NCBI GenBank assembly: GCA_017303475.1 | Contig: JAFLBO010000022.1 | Coordinates: 1-64,000 of the forward strand | Length of the DNA stretch: 64,000 nucleotides | Source: Chitinophagales bacterium | GTDB lineage: Bacteria; Bacteroidota; Bacteroidia; Chitinophagales; Saprospiraceae | Direction: 5' to 3' | In this document: positions 31,683-39,523 of the stretch, piece by piece | How positions within the stretch are numbered: the stretch's first letter is position 1 | How the letters are laid out: each line of letters begins with the position of its first letter | Notes under the pieces: model-generated | What the model saw: only the letters and a program-made list of their open reading frames with translations | Databases searched by the model: none | Told to the model about the DNA's origin: nothing | Translations under genes and position numbers: made by a program

Positions 31683-33563
31683 ATGCCCGCATTACCCAAA
31701 CAAACGCTTCGTCAACTCATTGCCACGGCCTGTACCGATGAGGCCATGACTCAGTTGCTCGAATGTTTGGCCGGGGCGCCCAAATACCAGAAAATCTACT
31801 CTAAAATAATCCTGCTCAATGGCCAATGGATGGAACTGGATGATAACGTGCGCCTCAACCTAGCTTCCCGAAAAGAAGTAGCCACCGAACGCGCCCGCAT
31901 CAACGAAGCGGTGCTCGCTTATCTCGACCAGCTACCGGATGCATTGGAAGCGCCAGCCAACTCCGCCCAGGCTGCCTTGCTGCAATCCGTACAACAAATA
32001 GCCTCCGATGCAAGCTGGGAATACGATCTCTTCTTCAGCTTTTCCAGTAAAGACACCGAAGCTGCCCGTGATTTTTGCCACCAATTGCGCGGACGCGGCC
32101 TGCGTGTTTTTTTCTCGGCGGATGATTTACGCACGCGCGGCGGACACAACTTTGGTCAGGTTATTTCATCCGCCCTGAAAACCAGCAGGCATTTTCTCCT
32201 TTTTTGCTCGCCCAATGCCATGGCTTCTGAATGGGTAGAACTGGAACACGATACTTTTTTTCAACAATACCACCTAAAAAACAAAAAAGAACGGGGTTTT
32301 TATATTGCTGAAGGGCCTGATTTTGAAAGTCAGCTGGTGCCGGAGTTTTACCGCCGCATTCAAGCCATCCGCACCGCGGAAGAACTGCTGCAAAGCTTGT
32401 CTGGTAAAAAAATGGCCACCCCTAAGCCCGCTGCTGCACCCAAAACTCCGCCCCCTTCCCCCTCCAGCGCTGCTGAAGAAATTGCCTGGGAATTCACCGA
32501 TGAAGCCAACACCCGCGCCGGATATGAGCGTTTTTTGGCCAAATTTCCTGATGGACATTACGCCTCCGCCGCCCGTCAGCACTTAGCCACTTTTGAAGCC
32601 GACGATACCGCCTGGGAGTTTGCCTCACACCACCCAAGCGCCAGTAGCCTGGAAAAATACCTGAAAAAATTCCCCAATGGGCAGTACGCGGCTGCGGCAA
32701 AAAATAAACTGGCCGAGATCAAGATGGAGGCCTCACTAAAATCCGCACTTTTTGACAAAGACATGGTCTTCGTGAAAGGCGGCGCCTTCCTCATGGGCAG
32801 CCCTGCCTCCGAAGCCGACCGGGAAGAGGACGAACACCAGCACGAAGTAGAGATCTCTGATTTTTACATCGGAAAATACGCCGTTACGGTGGAAGCATTT
32901 GCAACATTTATTGATGCAACAGGCTACCAAACAGAGGCCGATAAAGAAGGAACGAGTCAAATTTGGACTACTCAATGGGAATATGTAAAAGGGATAAACT
33001 GGAAATGCGATACCAAAGGGAACCCTCGCCCCGTAACCGAGTATAACCACCCCGTGCTGCATGTAAGCTGGAACGACGCCGTAGCCTACTGCCAATGGCT
33101 TTCCGAGCAAAGAGGCCAAACCTTCCGCCTGCCCACCGAAGCAGAATGGGAGTACGCAGCCCGTGGCGGAGGGAAAGCGGGCCTGTTTGGCAATGGTAAA
33201 AACGTAGCAGATCCAAAAGAAATCAATTTTGCCGGTAGTGAGGCCTACAAAAAACCTTATTCCATAGCCGGACTATACAGAGGCACTACCGTTCCTGTAG
33301 GCAGCCTGAACAGCCCCAATGCCCTGGGACTGCACGATATGAGCGGCAATGTATGGGAATGGTGCGCAGACTGGTATGGCGCAGATTACTATCAAAAAAG
33401 CCCGCGCAAAAACCCTTCAGGACCGGAAAGTGGCTCCAACCGCATCTTGCGCGGCGGATCGTGGGACGACGACCCGCCGCTCTGCCGGGTGGCGGATCGC
33501 GGCTACGGCACGCCTTCCTACCGCGGCATCAACGTCGGCTTTCGCCTTGCCAGGACGGTTTAG
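31683..33563 (+). CDS. EAD-TIR-FGE conflict protein with variable C-terminus
   Basis: A 626-residue protein from the ATG at 31683, 105 bases after RloB. Residues 1-92 resemble an effector-associated domain of the EAD11 type (YSKIILLNGQWMELDDNVR, SRKEVATERARINEAVLAYL). A TIR domain follows (about 112-240: YDLFFSFSSKDTEAARDF, LRVFFSADDL) with the probable NADase Glu in SEWVELEHD. A Pro/Ala linker and two short helical repeats (about 255-350, FLAKFPDGHYASAARQHL) lead to a formylglycine-generating-enzyme (FGE)/C-type-lectin-fold domain (about 360-626: GGAFLMGS, LPTEAEWEYAARGG, MSGNVWEWCADWY, RILRGGSW). The last ~35 residues match a DGR variable region. Likely role: recognition by the lectin-like tail and NAD depletion by TIR; this is inference. 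Confidence 0.88.
   Translation: MPALPKQTLRQLIATACTDEAMTQLLECLAGAPKYQKIYSKIILLNGQWMELDDNVRLNLASRKEVATERARINEAVLAYLDQLPDALEAPANSAQAALLQSVQQIASDASWEYDLFFSFSSKDTEAARDFCHQLRGRGLRVFFSADDLRTRGGHNFGQVISSALKTSRHFLLFCSPNAMASEWVELEHDTFFQQYHLKNKKERGFYIAEGPDFESQLVPEFYRRIQAIRTAEELLQSLSGKKMATPKPAAAPKTPPPSPSSAAEEIAWEFTDEANTRAGYERFLAKFPDGHYASAARQHLATFEADDTAWEFASHHPSASSLEKYLKKFPNGQYAAAAKNKLAEIKMEASLKSALFDKDMVFVKGGAFLMGSPASEADREEDEHQHEVEISDFYIGKYAVTVEAFATFIDATGYQTEADKEGTSQIWTTQWEYVKGINWKCDTKGNPRPVTEYNHPVLHVSWNDAVAYCQWLSEQRGQTFRLPTEAEWEYAARGGGKAGLFGNGKNVADPKEINFAGSEAYKKPYSIAGLYRGTTVPVGSLNSPNALGLHDMSGNVWEWCADWYGADYYQKSPRKNPSGPESGSNRILRGGSWDDDPPLCRVADRGYGTPSYRGINVGFRLARTV
33450..33563 (+). other. Candidate DGR variable region (VR) at the FGE C-terminus
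   Basis: After RGGSW (residues 590-594) the codons at 595-597, 600, 607-609, 612-613 and 615-617 encode D, D, D, L, G, Y, G, S, Y, G, I, N. All are NNC codons, the pattern expected if AAC codons of a template repeat were adenine-mutagenised, while scaffold residues (C601, R602, A604, R606, P611, R614, GFRLA) are kept. No template repeat or reverse transcriptase is present in the window, so a remote DGR would be needed. Alternatively this is a static FGE tail. Confidence 0.5.
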
Positions 33564-33666
33564 TTTTTAGCTTTTTACATTTTGCAAATTGTCGCTACAA
33601 GGAATTCACCACAGTAGTGGTTGTATTGCCTATATATAGGGGTGTTACGCTTATGTGTTTCCATTT

Positions 33667-33709
33667 TTCGGATATATCGGAAAAGCGCATTGGATATATC
33701 CGAAGTTTT
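33667..33709 (+). terminator. Hairpin terminator downstream of the TIR-FGE gene
   Basis: TTCGGATATATC (33667-33678) pairs perfectly with GATATATCCGAA (33693-33704), followed by GTTTTT. It lies about 100 bases after the stop. The rest of the 33564-33882 gap holds only the repeat at 33761-33790. Confidence 0.65.
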
Positions 33710-33760
33710 TCCACACAGCGCCCCGGTTTAATGTTTTACCGAAGAAAATCAATCATTTAA

Positions 33761-33790
33761 ACCTCTGCGCCTCTGTGCCTCTGCGGTAAA
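33761..33790. repeat. CCTCTGCGCCTCTGTGCCTCTGCGGT repeat
   Basis: Single copy of the CTCTGYGCCTCTGCGG word upstream of malQ; an inverted pair of the same word is at 44089-44200. Similar words are widespread in environmental bacterial genomes. Confidence 0.65.
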
Positions 33791-33882
33791 AATTACTTTT
33801 GAGACACCCTCTTAAATATGCTTTTGTTAATGAATTAACATTCCCTAACACACTCTAACTTTACCCCCCACAACCACTCTCC

Positions 33883-36549
33883 ATGAAAGTCCATTTCTAC
33901 CTGCGCTACGGCACCAAATTTGGCGAATCATTTTCCCTCCAACTCTCCAACGGCGAAACACACCCGCTGGAATACCTCAACGATGAACTCTGGCAACTGA
34001 GCCTCGACCTTAAACCGGCCTCCTTCCCCAACGGCCTGGCTTATACCTACCTGTTCCACAGCGCCGACGGGCTTCACAAACCGGAAGCTGATCCGGGCCG
34101 ACACCTGGACCTGAGCCAGTTCCCGGGCGAGGTATCGGTGTTCGACTACTACAACCCCATGGGACAGGTAGAAAATGTGTTCACCACGCAGCCGTTCCGC
34201 AACCTGCAACACAGCCAAAACGCTGATAAAGCCGGCAAAAAAAACGCCTTCACCCACGTCTTCCGGGTAAAAGCACCCATGCTTCAGCCAGACGAAGCCG
34301 TTTGCGTCCTCGGCCACGGCATCGCGCTGCGCAACTGGGATACCGCCGCGCCACTATTGCTGCAGCACCACAACGGCTGGTGGGAAATCCGCCTCGACCT
34401 CTCCAACGAAGCTTTCCCCCTGGCCTATAAATACGGCGTCTGGAACACCCGCACCAACAAATTCCTCGGCTTCGAAAACGGCGGAAATCGCCCGATTCAA
34501 TTTCCAATATCCAATGTCCAATATCCAATGTCCAATGTCTTGCACGACAACTTTGGACGTTTCCCGCTGCGCCAATGGAAAGGCGCCGGGGTGGCTATTC
34601 CGGTGTTCAGCCTGAGAACCCACCAAAGCTGGGGCGTGGGAGAATTCACTGATATCCCGCTGCTGGCCGACTGGGCAAAACTCACCGGGCTCCGGCTCCT
34701 GCAACTACTGCCCATCAACGACACCACCGCCACGCATACCTGGACCGATTCCTATCCCTATGCGGCTATTTCGGCGTTTGCCCTGCATCCCATTTTCATC
34801 AATGTGGAACAACTGGCGGGCAAAAAACACGCCTCGGTGCTCAAGCCCTACCTGAAAAAACAGAAGGAACTGAACGCCCAACCGGCGGTGGATTACGAAG
34901 GGGTGATGCAAACCAAATGGGATATCCTCCGGCAATTGTACGACCTGCAAAAGGCCGACTGGATCAAGGATGCCGATTACCAGACCTGGTACCAGGCCAA
35001 TAAGCACTGGCTGGCGCCCTACGCGGCCTTCTGCTGGCTGCGCGACACAAACGGTACTTCCGACTTCGGCCAATGGAGTAAACACTCCGTGTACAAACAG
35101 GCCGAAATCGACAAACTCCTCGATCCCAAAAGCAAATCATTCGACCAGATTGGATTGCATCTGTTTGTGCAATGGCACCTGCACCTGCAACTCAAAGCCG
35201 CCGTGGATTATGCCCATGGCCTGGGTTTGTCGCTCAAAGGCGATATTCCCATCGGCATTTACCGCTACTCCTGCGATGCCTGGGTAGCCCCCGAGCTCTA
35301 CAACATGAACGCTCAGGCCGGCGCTCCGCCGGATGACTTCGCCGAAAAAGGCCAAAACTGGGGCTTCCCCACCTACAACTGGGCCCGCATGAAAGCCGAC
35401 GGTTTTGCCTGGTGGAAACAGCGTTTCGAGCAGATGAGCCTGTACTTCGATGCGTTCCGGATTGACCACATACTCGGTTTCTTCCGCATATGGAGCATTC
35501 CGATGGATGCCGTAGAAGGCATTCTGGGTCAGTTTGTGCCCGCCATCCCGGTCACAGAAGCAGAACTTCGTCAGGCAGGCGCCGGATTCGATTTCGAGCG
35601 TTATTGCAAACCTTACGTTACCGAAGAGATTTTGCACCAGATGTTTGGCGGAAATGCGGCACAGGTGGCCACACAGTTCCTACAGGCAGGGCAGCACGGA
35701 CGCTACAGTTTCAAACCTGAGTTCGACACCCAGCGCAAGGTAGAGGCCTGGATCAATGCCCAAAAACCATCGGATTTTCTTGCGCAGGTGCGCGAGGGCG
35801 TGTACGAGCTGCAATCCAACGTGATCCTCATGCCCGCACCGGAAGGATATGCATTCCGGTTTGGGATAGAAAAAACCAGCAGTTTCCAGCATTTGCCGGA
35901 GGGCGTAAAAGCTGCATTGAAAAGCTTGTACGTCAACTATTTCTACCGCAGGCAGGACGATTTCTGGCAACGTGAAGCCATGGAAAAACTGCCGGCACTC
36001 AAAGCTGCCACGCAAATGCTCATTTGTGGTGAAGACCTCGGCATGGTGCCCGCTTGTGTGCCGGATGTGATGGAAGAACTGGGCATTTTAAGTCTGGAAA
36101 TCCAGCGCATGCCCAAGGCCACCGGCATCACGTTTTTCCACCCCAAAGATGCCCCGTACCTGTCGGTAGTAACGCCCAGTACCCACGATATGAGCACCAT
36201 CCGCGGCTGGTGGGAAGAAGACCGGGCACTGACGCAGCGTTTTTACAACGAAATACTCCAGCGCCATGGTGAAGCGCCGTATTTCTGCGAGGCCTGGGTG
36301 AACAAAATCATGCTGGAACAACATTTCCACTCACCGGCCATGTGGGCCATTTTCCAGCTCCAGGACCTGCTGGGCATGGACGCTGCCCTGCGCCGCGAAA
36401 ACCCCGCCGACGAACGCATCAACATCCCCGCCAACCCCAAACATTACTGGCGCTACCGGGCCCACATCTCCCTGGAAGATTTGCTCAAAGCCGGAGGATT
36501 TAATGCCGGCGTGAGAAGACTTGTGGAAGACAGCGGGAGAGCAGATTGA
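33883..36549 (+). CDS. malQ: 4-alpha-glucanotransferase (MalQ, DPE2-like)
   Basis: An 888-residue GH77 enzyme from the ATG at 33883. Two N-terminal starch-binding (CBM20-type) domains occupy about 1-110 and 125-235, as in the DPE2-like form. The GH77 barrel follows (about 240-870): nucleophile Asp in FDAFRIDHILGFF (about 525), acid/base Glu in CGEDLGMVP (about 717) and transition-state Asp in PSTHDMST (about 768). It transfers maltosyl or glucan units between alpha-glucans in the cytosol. Residues ~205-219 (QFPISNVQYPMSNV) are encoded by an in-frame tandem repeat in the second CBM20 and look inserted. The gene ends where a GAGTACATGATT array begins. Confidence 0.95.
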   Translation: MKVHFYLRYGTKFGESFSLQLSNGETHPLEYLNDELWQLSLDLKPASFPNGLAYTYLFHSADGLHKPEADPGRHLDLSQFPGEVSVFDYYNPMGQVENVFTTQPFRNLQHSQNADKAGKKNAFTHVFRVKAPMLQPDEAVCVLGHGIALRNWDTAAPLLLQHHNGWWEIRLDLSNEAFPLAYKYGVWNTRTNKFLGFENGGNRPIQFPISNVQYPMSNVLHDNFGRFPLRQWKGAGVAIPVFSLRTHQSWGVGEFTDIPLLADWAKLTGLRLLQLLPINDTTATHTWTDSYPYAAISAFALHPIFINVEQLAGKKHASVLKPYLKKQKELNAQPAVDYEGVMQTKWDILRQLYDLQKADWIKDADYQTWYQANKHWLAPYAAFCWLRDTNGTSDFGQWSKHSVYKQAEIDKLLDPKSKSFDQIGLHLFVQWHLHLQLKAAVDYAHGLGLSLKGDIPIGIYRYSCDAWVAPELYNMNAQAGAPPDDFAEKGQNWGFPTYNWARMKADGFAWWKQRFEQMSLYFDAFRIDHILGFFRIWSIPMDAVEGILGQFVPAIPVTEAELRQAGAGFDFERYCKPYVTEEILHQMFGGNAAQVATQFLQAGQHGRYSFKPEFDTQRKVEAWINAQKPSDFLAQVREGVYELQSNVILMPAPEGYAFRFGIEKTSSFQHLPEGVKAALKSLYVNYFYRRQDDFWQREAMEKLPALKAATQMLICGEDLGMVPACVPDVMEELGILSLEIQRMPKATGITFFHPKDAPYLSVVTPSTHDMSTIRGWWEEDRALTQRFYNEILQRHGEAPYFCEAWVNKIMLEQHFHSPAMWAIFQLQDLLGMDAALRRENPADERINIPANPKHYWRYRAHISLEDLLKAGGFNAGVRRLVEDSGRAD
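34500..34539. repeat. TCCAATATCCAATG tandem word inside malQ
   Basis: Five alternating units of CCAATATC and CCAATGTC lie in frame within the second starch-binding domain. The word has the style of the intergenic arrays of this window. Confidence 0.85.
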
Positions 36550-36690
36550 GTACATGATTGAAGAGTACATGATTACATGATTGAAGAAGTGTGGCGTTGC
36601 CACTGGTATCAGTACGGATACCCGGCGCAGCGTCTTCCCTCTTCAATCATGTACTCATGTACTCTTCAATCGTCAATCATGTACTCTTCA
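36549..36690. repeat. Nested inverted GAGTACATGATTGAA arrays between malQ and pgeF
   Basis: The left arm starts at the malQ stop codon and reads GAGTACATGATTGAAGA twice; the right arm (36640-36690) carries the reverse complement (CTTCAATCATGTACTC) and supplies the last codons and TGA stop of pgeF. The intervening 50 bases contain a GTGGCGTTGCCAC hairpin. The two genes converge, so the structure may act as a bidirectional terminator. Confidence 0.85.
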
Positions 36691-37432
36691 GTCCAATCCC
36701 GCTCATCCCTCTTCCCGTAATCCCGCCGCTGTGTCGGTGAGAGAAGAAATCCTGAGGGTTAAGCAGGGTGCAGTAAGGTGATATTTCGATGTGCGGTTGC
36801 GGCACCCCGAAATCCAGCAGTTGGGCGACATTGGCTTTCTTCAGGTCTACAAAGAATTTGCCACGATCGGGATCCCAGCGTTTGAAGTCGTTCGCAAATT
36901 GCTCGGCTACTTCGGGGCCCACTTCGAAGGAACATTCGTCAATGCAGGCGCCGAGGTAGGCATAGCAATCGGCGCCGCGGGTACCGTACGTATCGGCCAT
37001 CAACGCCAGTGTTTTGGCTACTATCTGTGCCACGGTACCTTTCCAACCGGCATGAATGGCTGCCACGGCCCGGTTGATATGGTCGTACACCAGGATTGAC
37101 GCGCAATCAGCTACAGAAACCGCCAGCAGGATACCCGGCACATTCGTAATCAGCGCGTCGTAACCTTCCGAGCCGCCCGGAGCATCCACGATCCGGATCT
37201 GATCGCTATGTACCTGTTTGGACCAGGCCATTTGTTCAGGCCTAAAACCCAGCGCTGCGCAATACCGTCGGCGGTTTTCAGCCACATCGGATGGATCATC
37301 GGCGGTGCTTTTGCCCAGGTTCATAGTATCATAAGGTGGCTTGCTCACGCCACCATGGCGAGTGCTCTGTCCCGCAGAAATATCCTCAAACCGATCAAAA
37401 ACCGCCGGACGAATGACAGCAGAATTCAGCAT
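36677..37432 (-). CDS. pgeF: Laccase-domain protein, peptidoglycan editing factor PgeF/YfiH family
   Basis: The 251-residue product starts at the ATG at 37432 (MLNSAVIRPAVF); an upstream TTG at 37447 falls in a repeat. Family signatures: STRHGGVSKPPYDTMNLG, WSKQVHSDQI, the metal ligands in VADCASILVYD and AIHAGWKGT, and the C-terminal GGITGRGMSGIGL. YfiH-type proteins have a laccase/polyphenol-oxidase fold and remove or edit non-canonical peptidoglycan residues, and some act on purine nucleosides. The last residues (KST) and the stop codon come from the repeat array. Transcribed towards malQ. Confidence 0.92.
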   Translation of the reverse strand: MLNSAVIRPAVFDRFEDISAGQSTRHGGVSKPPYDTMNLGKSTADDPSDVAENRRRYCAALGFRPEQMAWSKQVHSDQIRIVDAPGGSEGYDALITNVPGILLAVSVADCASILVYDHINRAVAAIHAGWKGTVAQIVAKTLALMADTYGTRGADCYAYLGACIDECSFEVGPEVAEQFANDFKRWDPDRGKFFVDLKKANVAQLLDFGVPQPHIEISPYCTLLNPQDFFSHRHSGGITGRGMSGIGLKST

Positions 37433-37445
37433 ATTCAATTCAATC

Positions 37446-37473
37446 AAAGCCCCAGCGGGGCGGTAATATTAGT
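37446..37473. repeat. GCCCCAGCGGGGC hairpin unit upstream of pgeF
   Basis: One copy of the hairpin word also found at 15970-16022 and 18074-18178. Confidence 0.7.
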
Positions 37474-37494
37474 GGACAAAAATACGGGGTTGGT

Positions 37495-37680
37495 TTGCGC
37501 GGAATAGGTTTCGCACAGATTTTACGCAGATTGTTTCGCACAGATTTTACGCAGATTATTTGCACAGATTTTACGCAGATTGTTTCGCACAGATTTTACG
37601 CAGATTATTTGCACAGATTTTACACAGATTATTTGCACAGATTTTACACAGATTTGGTTTCCCACAAATTACGCAAATGA
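37495..37680. repeat. CACAGATTTTACGCAGATT tandem array between pgeF and radA
   Basis: Seven imperfect units of about 25 bp (CACAGATTTTACRCAGATTRTTTCG) fill the divergent pgeF/radA gap. They are followed to 37827 by ATCCGCGTCATCCGCGTTCC words. No promoter for radA can be read. The unit is too short and lacks spacers for a CRISPR array. Confidence 0.85.
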
Positions 37681-37827
37681 ACCACACATTTTCGCCGAAG
37701 GCGATTAAAACTGCCGAAGGCAGCCCAAAATCCGCGTCATCCGCGTCATCCGCGTTCCAAAAAAATCCGCGTTCCCAGCGTTCCAAAATACGTGTTGTAT
37801 CTTGTGCCCAATAAATCCGCGTTCCCC

Positions 37828-39210
37828 ATGGCTAAACCACGTACCATCTTTTTTTGCTCCAACTGCGGCGCTTCAGCCCCTAAATGGCTGGGTAAATGCC
37901 CACATTGCGGCGAATGGAATACCTACCAGGAAGAAATTATTCAGAAAGAAACCGTTGCAGAGGAAAAAAGAAAATCCTGGGCGCCTACCACCGGCGGACG
38001 CGCGGATGCCGCCAAAGCAATCCTGCTTCAACAGGTGCAAACCGGCAAAACGCAACGCCTCGCCACACCGGATCAGGAACTTAACCGGGTGCTGGGCGGA
38101 GGTATCGTACCCGGTTCGCTGGTATTGATTGGCGGACAACCCGGCATTGGCAAGAGTACCCTGTTGCTGCAAATTGCCATGAAAATTCCGGCCAAAGTGC
38201 TCTACGTGAGCGGTGAGGAAAGTGAAGAACAAATCAAAATGCGCGCCGACCGCGTGGGCGCATTCAAATCAGAATGCTATATCCTCACCGAAACCAATAC
38301 CACCAAAATACTCCAGCAGGCTCAGGAAATCCTGCCGCAGATGATGATCGTGGATTCCATCCAGACCATGAGCACCCCACACCTGGATTCGGCGCCGGGC
38401 GGTATCTCGCAGGTGCGCGAGTGCACGGGTGAGTTCCTGCGTTTTGCCAAGGAAACCAATGTGCCCATTTTCCTGGTGGGACACATTAATAAAGAAGGCG
38501 ACATCGCAGGTCCTAAACTCCTGGAACATATTGTTGACTGTGTATTACAGTTTGAGGGCGACCGCCACAATACCTACCGCATCCTGCGCACACTGAAAAA
38601 CCGTTTCGGTAGCACCGATGAGATGGGAATTTATGAAATGCAAAGCGCCGGACTGCGCGAGGTGAGCAACCCCTCGGAATTGTTGCTGAGTCAGAAAGAC
38701 GAGGAATTATCCGGCTGTGCCGTGGCGGCTACCATGGAGGGGATGCGGCCCATGCTGATCGAAACACAGGCGCTGGTATCGAAAGCCGTTTTCGGCACGC
38801 CACAGCGCTCTGCCACGGGTTTTGATATGCGGCGTTTATCCATGCTGCTGGCCGTGTTGGAAAAACGCTGCGGCTATTTTTTCAGCATGAACGACGTGTT
38901 TCTCAACATTGCCGGCGGCATACGGGTGGAAGACCCCGCCATCGACCTGGCCATTGTGGCATCGCTCATCTCCAGTTTGATGGATGTGAGTATTCCGTCC
39001 AATATCTGTTTCGCAGGAGAAGTAGGCCTTTCCGGCGAAATACGCGCCGTGCAACGGGTGGAACAGCGCATCACAGAAGCCGACCGACTGGGCTTCAAAG
39101 AGATTTATGTATCCAAATATGGCCTTAAAGGCGTAGATACCAAACGCTTCGGGATTAAAATACACACCATCGGAAAGGTAGAGGAACTGAAGCGGGCGTT
39201 GTTTGTGTAA
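37828..39210 (+). CDS. radA: DNA repair protein RadA
   Basis: A 460-residue RadA from the ATG at 37828 (MAKPRTIFFCSNCGA). The N-terminal zinc finger has four Cys (CSNCGA and CPHCGEW). The RecA-like ATPase has Walker A GGQPGIGKST and the RadA-specific LKNRFGSTDE motif, and the C-terminal Lon-protease-like domain is complete (FDMRRLSMLLAVLEKRCG, GEVGLSGEIRAVQRVEQRI). RadA drives branch migration and processing of recombination intermediates. Upstream in-frame codons to 37792 are repeat-derived. It converges with a PDZ-protein gene. Confidence 0.97.
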   Translation: MAKPRTIFFCSNCGASAPKWLGKCPHCGEWNTYQEEIIQKETVAEEKRKSWAPTTGGRADAAKAILLQQVQTGKTQRLATPDQELNRVLGGGIVPGSLVLIGGQPGIGKSTLLLQIAMKIPAKVLYVSGEESEEQIKMRADRVGAFKSECYILTETNTTKILQQAQEILPQMMIVDSIQTMSTPHLDSAPGGISQVRECTGEFLRFAKETNVPIFLVGHINKEGDIAGPKLLEHIVDCVLQFEGDRHNTYRILRTLKNRFGSTDEMGIYEMQSAGLREVSNPSELLLSQKDEELSGCAVAATMEGMRPMLIETQALVSKAVFGTPQRSATGFDMRRLSMLLAVLEKRCGYFFSMNDVFLNIAGGIRVEDPAIDLAIVASLISSLMDVSIPSNICFAGEVGLSGEIRAVQRVEQRITEADRLGFKEIYVSKYGLKGVDTKRFGIKIHTIGKVEELKRALFV

Positions 39211-39212
39211 TT

Positions 39213-39522
39213 GACGGTGGACGGTGGACGGTAGACGGTAGACGGTAGACGGTGGACGGTGGACGGCCTACGGTGGACGGTAGACGGCTTACGGTGGACG
39301 GTGGACGGTGCGTGGGTAGCTAGATTAATGTGAGTTGTCATCCCCGGCAGGGGACCTACACAAGCCAGGCTACGTGTTTATCCCCTGGCAAAAAGGATTG
39401 CCCGCAATCTGGCTTGAGTAGGTGCCGAGTACTCGGCATGACAACTCACTTTGTTATAAATACCCACGCAACCCCACCGTCTACCGTCCACCGTCTACCG
39501 TCTACCGTCCACCGTCTACCGT
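39213..39522. repeat. Nested inverted GACGGTGGACGGTA arrays with a GTCAT hairpin inside
   Basis: Left arm 39213-39310 is a run of GACGGT(G/A)GACGGTA words; right arm 39477-39522 is the reverse complement (ACCGTCTACCGTCC). Between them (39323-39452) is a second palindrome GTGAGTTGTCATCCCC...GGCATGACAACTCAC with CCTACACAAGCCAGGC, the same family as 3487-3622 and 53980-54021. It separates the convergent radA and PDZ-protein genes. Confidence 0.88.
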
Positions 39523-39523
39523 G

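Noticed and set aside
33564..33882. DGR template repeat or reverse transcriptase next to the candidate variable region
   Set aside because: No near-copy of the variable region with A-rich positions and no reverse-transcriptase motif was found here or elsewhere in the window.
37495..37680. Tandem 25-bp repeats resembling a CRISPR array
   Set aside because: Units are contiguous without unique spacers and the repeat is not of CRISPR form; no cas genes are nearby.
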